This document shows, piece after piece, positions 57,046-64,000 of a DNA stretch of 64,000 nucleotides (within the stretch, counting starts at the first letter, position 1; each line of letters begins with the position of its first letter). The position numbers were made by a program, and so were the translations under genes. Source of the DNA: Escherichia ruysiae (GTDB taxonomy: Bacteria > Pseudomonadota > Gammaproteobacteria > Enterobacterales > Enterobacteriaceae); contig NZ_JAVIWS010000001.1 of NCBI RefSeq assembly GCF_031323975.1, positions 1,488,001 through 1,552,000 on the forward strand, read 5' to 3'. The notes below the pieces were generated by a model, which worked only from the letters and a program-made list of their open reading frames with translations, ran no database searches and was not told the DNA's origin.

Positions 57046-58844
57046 TAGTAGACATCTCGCTGATAACGGCGCTCAACGCGCAGCTCACTTAAAAATTCAT
57101 CCGCCGCTTCGGTGTCCATGCCACCAAATTCGGCAATCACTTCCAGAAGTGCCTGTTCAACGTCTTTCGCCATGCGATTGGCGTCGCCGCAGACATAAAT
57201 GTGGGCACCGTCATTGATCCAGCGCCACAGCTCTGCGCCCTGTTCGCGCAGTTTGTCTTGTACGTAAATTTTTTCTTTTTGATCGCGCGACCAGGCGAGA
57301 TCGATACGCGTCAGCACGCCTTCTTTGACGTAACGCTGCCATTCCACCTGATAGAGGAAATCTTCCGTAAAGTGCGGATTACCAAAGAACAGCCAGTTTT
57401 TACCCGGCGCTTCGTCGGCGGCACGCTGCTGCATAAAGGCGCGGAACGGCGCGATGCCCGTACCGGGGCCAATCATAATCACCGGCGTTTCCGGATTAGC
57501 AGGCAAACGGAAGTTGTCGTTATGTTCGATAAACACCCGAACTTCGCCCTCTTCTTCCACGCGATCGGCGAGGAAGCTGGAGGCACCACCCGCACGGGCG
57601 CGACCTTCCACGTCATAACGCACAACGCCGACGGTGATGTGCACTTCGCTCTCGACTTCCGCCTGCGATGAGGCGATGGAATATAAGCGCGGCGTCAACG
57701 GGCGCAAAATACCGATGAATGCATCAGCGTCCAGTTGTGCCGGAGAGAAACGCAACATATCGACAATTGGCGTGGTTGCCGCGTAATGCTGCAACTTCGC
57801 TTTATCGCCCACCAGCGGCAGCAGCGTTTCACTGCGCGTTAAAGTGGCGTAGTTCTCAACAATATTCGCGGTGTTGACGGTCAGTTCAAAATGCCACTGT
57901 AAGGCTTCTGCCAGCGGTAGCGTTTTGCCATCAACAGTGACAGGCTCATCGCCTTTCAACCACAGCAGTTCAACAATCTCTTTTACCAGTGCCGGATCGT
58001 TCTGATACCAGACGCCCAGCGCGTCGCCCGGCTGATAGTGCAGGCCTGAATCACCTAAATCGATCTCGATATGGCGAACGTCTTTTTCAGAATTGCGTCC
58101 GGTAATTTTCTGGTTAACCGAAAGGCTCGCCACCAGCGGCGCCTCTTTGCTATACGGGCTGGTGTGAATTTCATTTACCGCGCCAGTAGCGACAGATTGC
58201 GAAGGTGCCGCAACAGGCGCGCGGGACTTCAGAACATCAACCACGCGGGCGCGCCATTCGCTGGCGGCTGCCTGATATTCAACGTCAGCATCAACACGGT
58301 CGAGCAGGCGCTCACCGCCCAGTTCCGCCAGCTTGCTGTCAAAATCTTTACCGGACTGGCAGAAAAACTCATAAGAGGTGTCACCAAGGCTAAACACGGC
58401 AAAAGCGGTATTTTCCAGTTTCGGCGCTTTTTTGGAGAACAGGAACTTATGCAGCGCGACGGCTTCTTCCGGCGGTTCCCCTTCCCCTTGTGTTGAAGTC
58501 ACCACAATGAGCAGTTTTTCACTGGCGATTTGTTTGAATTTATAGTCGCCTGCGTTCACCAACTTAACGTTCAGTTTTGCCGCTAATAAGTCGTCACGTA
58601 ACGCTTCAGCGACCCGGCGAGCATTACCCGTTTGCGAAGCGGAGATGATGGTGATACCCGGCATTTCTGCGCCAGGCGCAGGTGTAGCTGCAAGTGTACC
58701 TGGCTGCTGGTTAAGTATTCCCCAGAAATAGCCGGATACCCACGCAAGCTGGGTAGGTGTCAAATCAGTAGTGGCTGCCTGGAGGCGAGCCAGTTGCTCC
58801 GGGTTCAGCGGAAGCAAAGCGGAAGGTGGGGCCTGTGTCGTCAT
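57045..58844 (-). CDS. cysJ: Sulfite reductase flavoprotein (alpha subunit)
   Basis: A 599-residue NADPH flavoprotein: flavodoxin-like FMN domain ([13 protein letters not shown], about 72-84), linker, FAD domain (RLYSIASS) and NADP domain ([12 protein letters not shown]), ending RRYQRDVY. It passes electrons from NADPH to CysI. First gene of cysJIH; the 315-bp gap to queD probably holds the CysB-dependent promoter. Confidence 0.98.
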   Translation of the reverse strand: MTTQAPPSALLPLNPEQLARLQAATTDLTPTQLAWVSGYFWGILNQQPGTLAATPAPGAEMPGITIISASQTGNARRVAEALRDDLLAAKLNVKLVNAGDYKFKQIASEKLLIVVTSTQGEGEPPEEAVALHKFLFSKKAPKLENTAFAVFSLGDTSYEFFCQSGKDFDSKLAELGGERLLDRVDADVEYQAAASEWRARVVDVLKSRAPVAAPSQSVATGAVNEIHTSPYSKEAPLVASLSVNQKITGRNSEKDVRHIEIDLGDSGLHYQPGDALGVWYQNDPALVKEIVELLWLKGDEPVTVDGKTLPLAEALQWHFELTVNTANIVENYATLTRSETLLPLVGDKAKLQHYAATTPIVDMLRFSPAQLDADAFIGILRPLTPRLYSIASSQAEVESEVHITVGVVRYDVEGRARAGGASSFLADRVEEEGEVRVFIEHNDNFRLPANPETPVIMIGPGTGIAPFRAFMQQRAADEAPGKNWLFFGNPHFTEDFLYQVEWQRYVKEGVLTRIDLAWSRDQKEKIYVQDKLREQGAELWRWINDGAHIYVCGDANRMAKDVEQALLEVIAEFGGMDTEAADEFLSELRVERRYQRDVY

Positions 58845-59159
58845 TCGTCGTTATGTTCCAGTAAGCAAAGCTGTTTCTGCGCCCTGTCTGCGCCCATAAA
58901 ACAAAAGAGAAGGTAAGGTTAACGGGGCGAACGGTGTGGATTAAAGACGGGATAGCGATAACTAATAACCAAATCGACTAACCTGTTTTAGCAATAGTCT
59001 TTAACAACAAAATAGATTTATTAACCCAATGAAAATTAAATAAATATCGACCATCATTAAGATAATTAGGCTATTTTGCGCAACAAACCCATTTTAGATA
59101 ATGCGAAAAAACAGGCTTTCCGGTACTCTACGCCCGTTTTGTCGTCCTGTAGAGAAATT
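58845..59159. other. Divergent cysJ-queD intergenic region
   Basis: A 315-bp AT-rich gap with no supported gene. It must carry the cysJIH promoter with its CysB site and the queD promoter; I see no motif strong enough to place them. Confidence 0.5.
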
Positions 59160-59525
59160 ATGATGTCCACCACGTTATTTAAAGATTTCACCTTCGAAGC
59201 CGCTCACCGCTTGCCACACGTCCCACAAGGACATAAATGTGGTCGCCTTCACGGGCACTCTTTTATGGTGCGCCTGGAAATTACCGGGGAAGTCGATCCG
59301 CATACGGGCTGGATTATCGATTTCGCTGAACTGAAAGCGGCATTTAAACCAACCTATGATCGCCTCGATCACTATTATCTCAATGATATTCCTGGCCTGG
59401 AAAACCCGACCAGCGAGGTTTTAGCAAAATGGATTTGGGATCAGGTTAAACCGGTTGTTCCGTTGTTAAGTGCGGTTATGGTGAAAGAAACCTGCACTGC
59501 AGGTTGCATCTATCGCGGCGAATGA
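59160..59525 (+). CDS. queD: 6-carboxy-5,6,7,8-tetrahydropterin synthase
   Basis: A 121-residue PTPS-family enzyme, the second step of queuosine (preQ0) synthesis. Zinc ligands His16, His31 and His33 and catalytic Cys27 ([12 protein letters not shown]) are present. An in-frame ATG at 59076 would give a longer form but lacks a site; the ATG at 59160 gives the known length. Divergent from cysJ. Confidence 0.96.
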   Translation: MMSTTLFKDFTFEAAHRLPHVPQGHKCGRLHGHSFMVRLEITGEVDPHTGWIIDFAELKAAFKPTYDRLDHYYLNDIPGLENPTSEVLAKWIWDQVKPVVPLLSAVMVKETCTAGCIYRGE

Positions 59526-59602
59526 TAAGAGTGTGTCGGCGGTCAATTTCGCTTAAGTAACGCTATGTTAGGGTGTTGCGCTCTGGATATATGGGGCACG
59601 AC

Positions 59603-60874
59603 ATGGAAGACGACTGCGACATTATTATTATCGGTGCCGGCATTGCGGGCACCGCTTGTGCGTTACGCTGCGCGCGAGCGGGCTTATCCGTTCTGTTACT
59701 GGAACGCGCTGAAATCCCTGGCAGCAAAAATCTTTCCGGCGGACGGCTATATACCCATGCACTCGCGGAACTCCTCCCCCAATTTAACCTGACCGCACCC
59801 CTTGAGCGACGCATCACTCACGAAAGCCTTTCTCTGCTAACGCCGGATGGCGCAACGACATTTTCCAGCTTACAGCCTGGCGGTGAATCCTGGAGTGTCT
59901 TACGCGCTCGCTTCGATCCGTGGCTGGTTGCCGAAGCCGAAAAAGAAGGTGTCGAGTGCATCCCTGGCGCAACGGTGGATGCACTACATATAGAAAACGG
60001 CAGAGTATGTAGCGTTATTTGTGGTGACGATATTATCCGCGCTCGTTATGTGGTGCTGGCGGAAGGTGCCAATAGCGTACTGGCAGAACGTCATGGGTTA
60101 GTTACCCGCCCTGCTAGCGAAGCGATGGCGTTGGGAATCAAAGAAGTTCTGTCGCTTGAAAGATCCATTATCGAAGAACGTTTTCATCTGGAGAATAACG
60201 AAGGTGCGGCGCTATTGTTTAGCGGCGAAATCTGTGATGACTTGCCCGGCGGCGCCTTTCTTTATACCAATCAACAAACGCTTTCAGTTGGGATTGTTTG
60301 CCCGCTCTCTTCCCTTGCACAAAGCTGTGTTCCAGCAAGCGAGCTGTTAGCTCGTTTTAAAACACATCCGGCAGTGCGCCCGCTTATCAAAAACACGGAA
60401 TCGCTTGAGTATGGCGCGCATCTGGTGCCAGAAGGTGGCCTGCACAGTATGCCGATGCAATACGCTGGTAACGGCTGGTTGCTGGTGGGCGATGCATTAC
60501 GCAGTTGCGTCAATACTGGAATTTCAGTGCGCGGCATGGACATGGCGCTGACTGGTGCGCAGGCAGCAGCGCAAACGCTGATTAGCGCCTGCCAGCACCG
60601 CGAGCCGCAAAATCTTTTTCCGCTTTATCATCACAACGTAGAACGTAGCCTGCTGTGGGATGTTCTACAACGTTATCAGCATGTTCCGGCGCTTTTACAC
60701 CGACCTGGCTGGTATCGGAAATGGCCAGCGTTAATGCAGGATATTTCCCGTGATTTATGGGATCAGGGTGATAAACCTGTTCCACCGCTGCGCCAGTTAT
60801 TCTGGCGTCATTTACGTCGTCACGGATTGTGGCATCTGGCAGGCGATGTTATCAGGAGTCTGCGATGTCTGTAG
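59603..60874 (+). CDS. ygcN: FixC/ETF-QO-like flavoprotein oxidoreductase YgcN
   Basis: A 423-residue FAD protein related to FixC and electron-transfer-flavoprotein:quinone oxidoreductases. The FAD motif DIIIIGAGIAGTACALRCA is at the N terminus; GWLLVGDALR is the second FAD contact. It would accept electrons from the YgcQ/YgcR flavoprotein and pass them on via YgcO. Start at 59603 gives the known length; 59591 and 59573 are possible but lack a better site. It overlaps ygcO by 10 nt. Substrate unknown. Confidence 0.9.
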   Translation: MEDDCDIIIIGAGIAGTACALRCARAGLSVLLLERAEIPGSKNLSGGRLYTHALAELLPQFNLTAPLERRITHESLSLLTPDGATTFSSLQPGGESWSVLRARFDPWLVAEAEKEGVECIPGATVDALHIENGRVCSVICGDDIIRARYVVLAEGANSVLAERHGLVTRPASEAMALGIKEVLSLERSIIEERFHLENNEGAALLFSGEICDDLPGGAFLYTNQQTLSVGIVCPLSSLAQSCVPASELLARFKTHPAVRPLIKNTESLEYGAHLVPEGGLHSMPMQYAGNGWLLVGDALRSCVNTGISVRGMDMALTGAQAAAQTLISACQHREPQNLFPLYHHNVERSLLWDVLQRYQHVPALLHRPGWYRKWPALMQDISRDLWDQGDKPVPPLRQLFWRHLRRHGLWHLAGDVIRSLRCL

Positions 60875-61125
60875 CCCGTAATCTCTGGCGCGCGGCTGAT
60901 GCGCCGCATATTGTTCCGTCTGATTCCGTTGAGCGCCAGACGGCAGAACGGTTGATTAACGCCTGCCCGGCAGGTCTTTTTTCGCTCACGCCGGAAGGTG
61001 ATTTGCGCGTTGATTATCGTAACTGCCTGGAGTGCGGCACCTGCCGTTTGCTGTGCAATGAAAAAACACTACAACAGTGGCGCTATCCGCCTTCCGGATT
61101 CGGCATCACCTACCGCTTTGGATAA
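60865..61125 (+). CDS. ygcO: FixX-like ferredoxin YgcO
   Basis: An 86-residue ferredoxin with one cluster motif CLECGTCRLLC plus an upstream Cys (NACPAG), matching FixX-type partners of FixC. It overlaps ygcN by 10 nt with AGGAG upstream of its ATG, so the two are translated together. Its likely role is electron transfer with YgcN. Confidence 0.9.
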   Translation: MSVARNLWRAADAPHIVPSDSVERQTAERLINACPAGLFSLTPEGDLRVDYRNCLECGTCRLLCNEKTLQQWRYPPSGFGITYRFG

Positions 61126-61141
61126 ATAATAAGGATAATTT

Positions 61142-61717
61142 ATGCCCCTCTTACACCTGCTCCGCCAGAATCCGGTGATTGCTGCCGTTAAAGATAATGC
61201 CAGTCTGCAACTGGCCATTGATTCTGAATGCCAGTTTATTTCCGTGTTGTACGGCAATATCTGCACCATCAGTCAAATCGTCAAAAAGATTAAAAACGCC
61301 GGGAAATATGCCTTTATTCATGTCGATTTGCTGGAAGGAGCGTCAAATAAAGAGGTCGTCATTCAGTTTCTGAAACTGGTGACCGAGGCGGACGGTATTA
61401 TCAGTACCAAAGCCTCAATGCTGAAAGCGGCAAGAGCGGAAGGTTTTTTCTGTATTCATCGCCTGTTTATTGTCGATTCGATTTCGTTTCACAATATTGA
61501 TAAGCAGGTTGCGCAATCGAACCCTGATTGCATTGAGATCCTGCCTGGCTGTATGCCCAAAGTACTGGGCTGGGTGACGGAGAAAATCCGCCAGCCGCTG
61601 ATTGCAGGCGGACTGGTGTGCGATGAAGAAGATGCGCGCAATGCAATTGACGCCGGTGTGGTGGCGCTTTCGACCACCAATACCAGCGTCTGGACGTTAG
61701 CGAAAAAATTGCTTTAA
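61142..61717 (+). CDS. ygcP: GlpP-family antiterminator-like protein YgcP
   Basis: A 191-residue protein of the glycerol-3-phosphate responsive antiterminator family, a TIM-barrel-like fold with IEILPGCMPKVLG and PLIAGGLVCDEEDARNAI in the usual phosphate-binding positions. AAGGA precedes the ATG; it is 16 bp after ygcO. Family members bind RNA leaders; no antiterminator target is evident near here. Function unverified. Confidence 0.85.
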   Translation: MPLLHLLRQNPVIAAVKDNASLQLAIDSECQFISVLYGNICTISQIVKKIKNAGKYAFIHVDLLEGASNKEVVIQFLKLVTEADGIISTKASMLKAARAEGFFCIHRLFIVDSISFHNIDKQVAQSNPDCIEILPGCMPKVLGWVTEKIRQPLIAGGLVCDEEDARNAIDAGVVALSTTNTSVWTLAKKLL

Positions 61718-61769
61718 CGGGATTATCGTAACGGAATTTGTGTGGTTTATAGGCCACATCCGGCATTCG

Positions 61770-61900
61770 GCGCCTGATGCGACGCTAACGCGTCTTATCA
61801 GGCCTACGGGAACCACCAATGTAGGTCGGATAAGGCGTTTGCGCCGCATCCGACAAGCGATGCCTGATGCGACGCTAACGCGTCCTATCAGGCCTACAAG
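61770..61900. repeat. BIME of three REP units
   Basis: REP units at 61771-61807, 61821-61854 (inverted) and 61860-61898, separated by short linkers, fill the 214-bp gap between the convergent ygcP and ygcQ. A further partial CGCATCCGGC lies at 61916-61925. Confidence 0.85.
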
Positions 61901-61931
61901 TCCCTGCCCCAGAACCGCATCCGGCAGTACG

Positions 61932-62792
61932 TTATTGGCATTCTGCGCGAATATTTGTCACCAGCGCCTCCAGTACCGCTTTCCAGTCATCTACCACGCC
62001 AACATCTGCCTGTGAAAATACCGCCGCGCTGGCGTCATGATTCACAGCCACCACAAACTGGCTATTACGCACGCCTGCCATTAACGCTGCCGCGCCGGAC
62101 GCCCCGGCAACAATGCAAATCTCTGGCGCCAGCAAATGCCCGGAAATTCCAATCACTTTTTCCGCATCAAAACCACCGTTCATCACTCGCGCCCGACTGT
62201 AGCCCACTTCGGCGCCCAGCTTTTCAGCCAGCATAGCGATTTCATGGCTATCAGCCTCGCCACCCTGCCCCACCACCAACACCCGTCTGGCTTCTACTAA
62301 TGGGTCACGGGTAGTATTTTTCAGGTTTTCGATGCTAACAAACCACTCTGGAAGTGCGCCGGGGACAATGTTTAGTTGCTGCATACCGGATGGCAGCATA
62401 GCGTTTTTCGCTGCTCCAGCCTGGCGCGCCAGAGAAAGACATAGCGGACGTTTTTCTGTTTGCAGCGTCGCCGTCAGCACATTTCCCCAGTGGGATTTGC
62501 GCACGCTTACGGTTGGAATATCTAACGAAGTTACCTGGCAGATACTGGCACCATGTACACGCCAGGCCAGCCGGGTAGCCAGTTCATCGCCAAACGCGCC
62601 CGACGGAAAGAGAACAACTTCCGCAGGCGTTCGCTGCCACTGTTCCACCAGCGCATCCAGCACTTGTTCCGCCACTACGGGCTGAGGTTCAATTCGCCAG
62701 TGCGTCAGTGTACAACCGCTGAAATCCTGTTCTGCCAGCCAGCCTGCCATTGCGGAATGATCCTGATTGATTGTCACGATGGCGATATTCAT
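61932..62792 (-). CDS. ygcQ: Electron transfer flavoprotein alpha subunit YgcQ
   Basis: A 286-residue ETF-alpha-like protein. The C-terminal FAD-binding region is visible (VLVVGQGG, MNGGF, GISGHLLAPEICIVAGASGA, VAVNHDASAAVF). It should pair with YgcR. Start at 62792 (MNIAIVTINQ) gives the known length; it overlaps the ygcR stop (ATGA). Confidence 0.92.
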   Translation of the reverse strand: MNIAIVTINQDHSAMAGWLAEQDFSGCTLTHWRIEPQPVVAEQVLDALVEQWQRTPAEVVLFPSGAFGDELATRLAWRVHGASICQVTSLDIPTVSVRKSHWGNVLTATLQTEKRPLCLSLARQAGAAKNAMLPSGMQQLNIVPGALPEWFVSIENLKNTTRDPLVEARRVLVVGQGGEADSHEIAMLAEKLGAEVGYSRARVMNGGFDAEKVIGISGHLLAPEICIVAGASGAAALMAGVRNSQFVVAVNHDASAAVFSQADVGVVDDWKAVLEALVTNIRAECQ

Positions 62793-63568
62793 GGCTGCAT
62801 CCTCTGGCACAAATAATCCCGCCACAGTATTTGTGCTTTTTCTTTAGCTGTTTGCCCATTAACCAGCGTCGCACCGCGCCGTTGCTCCGGTCTTTCCAGT
62901 TGCAGGCACTGTATCGCTGGCGCTTCTGCGACAAGAGTTTCGCGGGTAATCTCCGCTTTCCCCGCCGCCATACGCTGGCGCATCCCCGGTACAGGCAAGG
63001 CCACTTCGCCACACTGACGCACGGCAATCACCGCAGGTAAGCGGACACGGCAACAACGCAGCCCGTTTTCAGTACGCTGTTCGAAAGTGATAAACGGCGC
63101 GTCGAGAGTAAAACGCTCCACCTGCGTGAAACAGGGCCAGGCCAGTATTTCCGCCAGCAAAAACGGCGTTTGCCCGTTCTGACCTTCGCTGCTTTGGCAG
63201 CCGGTAATAATCAAATCCATCGGATTCAGGCGCTGCCATTCGGCAATATGGCGAGCGACAAATTCCGGGGCAAAACGCAGTATTGCCGTCGTCTCCAGTA
63301 ATACAGCTTCCTCAAACCCAAGAGCAGTGAGATAGCGCAGCCAGTGCAACGCCCGTTCATCGCCCATGCTCAACGCGGTTAAAGTCATCGGCGTGCCACT
63401 TTTTCTCTGCGCCAACAGTAGCGCGGCAGCGGCCTGTTCATCAGCGCCGAGTAAACTTCGCAGCAACGAAACATCCGGCCCACTATGCCCCTGAGCCGCC
63501 GCCTGCCACTCTTTTTCCGCTAACATTCCGGCATCCGGTTCAGCTTTAAACGCTAACAGAATGTTCAT
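62789..63568 (-). CDS. ygcR: Electron transfer flavoprotein beta subunit YgcR
   Basis: A 259-residue ETF-beta-like protein (LLAFKAEPDAG N terminus; LIITGCQSSEGQNGQTPFLLAEIL AMP-site region, read in two parts). It completes the ETF with YgcQ. Its start lies inside the end of ygcS (23-nt overlap), showing one operon ygcS-ygcR-ygcQ. Confidence 0.92.
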   Translation of the reverse strand: MNILLAFKAEPDAGMLAEKEWQAAAQGHSGPDVSLLRSLLGADEQAAAALLLAQRKSGTPMTLTALSMGDERALHWLRYLTALGFEEAVLLETTAILRFAPEFVARHIAEWQRLNPMDLIITGCQSSEGQNGQTPFLLAEILAWPCFTQVERFTLDAPFITFEQRTENGLRCCRVRLPAVIAVRQCGEVALPVPGMRQRMAAGKAEITRETLVAEAPAIQCLQLERPEQRRGATLVNGQTAKEKAQILWRDYLCQRMQP

Positions 63569-64000
63569 TTGCACCTCCAACATTTCCCGCCGCCACCAGC
63601 GGGAGTGCTTTGGTTTCTGGCGCCCAAAGCCAGGTCACGATAAAACCAATCAATAACACTGCCGCCAGGAGCAATAAGGTGACCTGCATTCCCCACTGCG
63701 CCAGAATCCACGGCAGCAGGCCAGTACTTACCGCCGCGCCAAGTCGGCTCATGGCGGTGGCAAAACCAACGCCCAACGAGCGAATGTCAGTAGGAAAACT
63801 TTCCGCAGGCAAAATGCCCACCAGGTTACTGACTGCCGAAATGGTGGTACTGAAGAGGACAAAAAGCAGCAACGTTAGCGAACTGCCAGAAGGCAAACAG
63901 GCCATCACCATCAACGTAACCGCCAGCAGCAGAAAACTGCCAAGTAAAAATTTTCGATGTGCCAGCAGGTGGGTCAGGAATAAACCTAATATCGCGCCAA
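63546..64000 (-). CDS. ygcS: MFS transporter YgcS, C-terminal part (partial)
   Basis: About 151 codons of an MFS permease remain in the window, from the right edge to a TAA at 63546-63548. Several hydrophobic segments are present (e.g. FLLGSFLLLAVTLMVM, LLFVLFSTTISAVSNLVG, LLLLAAVLLIGFIVTWLW). It is upstream of and overlaps ygcR, so it likely imports the substrate oxidised by this island. The substrate is not known. Confidence 0.88.
   Translation of the reverse strand, partial: GAILGLFLTHLLAHRKFLLGSFLLLAVTLMVMACLPSGSSLTLLLFVLFSTTISAVSNLVGILPAESFPTDIRSLGVGFATAMSRLGAAVSTGLLPWILAQWGMQVTLLLLAAVLLIGFIVTWLWAPETKALPLVAAGNVGGANEHSVSV

Overview
The window is chromosomal DNA of Escherichia coli or a very close relative. 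Gene order and nearly every protein match, from memory, the K-12 segment running from the sorbitol operon to ygcS. It is almost entirely housekeeping and metabolic backbone, with one defence locus (CRISPR-Cas type I-E plus a small hok/sok toxin-antitoxin locus). I see no tRNA, rRNA, insertion sequence or prophage.

Layout. 1-3741 (+): the end of the sorbitol operon (srlE end, srlB, srlD, gutM, srlR, gutQ). 3738-8008: the nitric oxide detoxification pair norR (-) and norVW (+), with three NorR operators and a sigma-54 promoter between them. 8137-11069 (-): hypF and hydN. 11218-15378: the beta-glucoside asc genes, ascG (-) and ascFB (+), with two AscG-type operators. 15536-29378: the formate hydrogenlyase cluster, hycI to hycA (-), then hypABCDE and fhlA (+), with back-to-back sigma-54 promoters and FhlA-type upstream elements. 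29419-29772: ygbA with an NsrR-like operator. 30058-39846: mutS and pphB (+), then rpoS, nlpD, pcm, surE, truD, ispF, ispD, ftsB (-). 40040-43355 (-): ygbE and cysC-cysN-cysD. 43607-44644: iap (+). 44664-45258: a CRISPR array of 10 repeats, followed by the cas operon (-) cas2, cas1, cas6e, cas5, cas7, cse2, cse1, cas3. 53917-54524: an AT-rich cas3 upstream region and a hok/sok locus. 54525-58844 (-): cysH-cysI-cysJ. 59160-64000: queD and ygcNOP (+), then ygcQ, ygcR and the end of ygcS (-), a poorly understood electron-transfer-flavoprotein island.

How the genes work together. HycB-HycG form the membrane formate hydrogenlyase hydrogenase; HypA-F build its NiFe(CN)2CO site; HycI trims HycE; FhlA activates the regulon with sigma-54; HycA restrains it. 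CysDNC makes PAPS and CysH/CysIJ reduce it to sulfide. NorRVW, with YgbA, answers nitrosative stress. MutS, RpoS, NlpD, Pcm and SurE form the conserved stress and repair neighbourhood. The ygbI-ygbN genes that K-12 carries between pphB and rpoS are absent here.

Most notable: (i) a CRISPR spacer of 48 nt that is a canonical 32-nt spacer plus exactly two extra copies of an 8-bp unit; (ii) the trailer-end CRISPR repeat has become an 11-bp hairpin; (iii) a cas operon with protein sizes unlike K-12, resembling the alternative E. coli I-E variant; (iv) an unlisted intact 50-residue Hok-type toxin with a convincing antisense sok gene upstream of cas3, whose mok leader frame carries an in-frame stop; (v) RpoS with Glu33; (vi) an inverted repeat that would hide the pphB ribosome binding site in read-through mRNA. 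All comparisons with other strains are from memory, not from a search.
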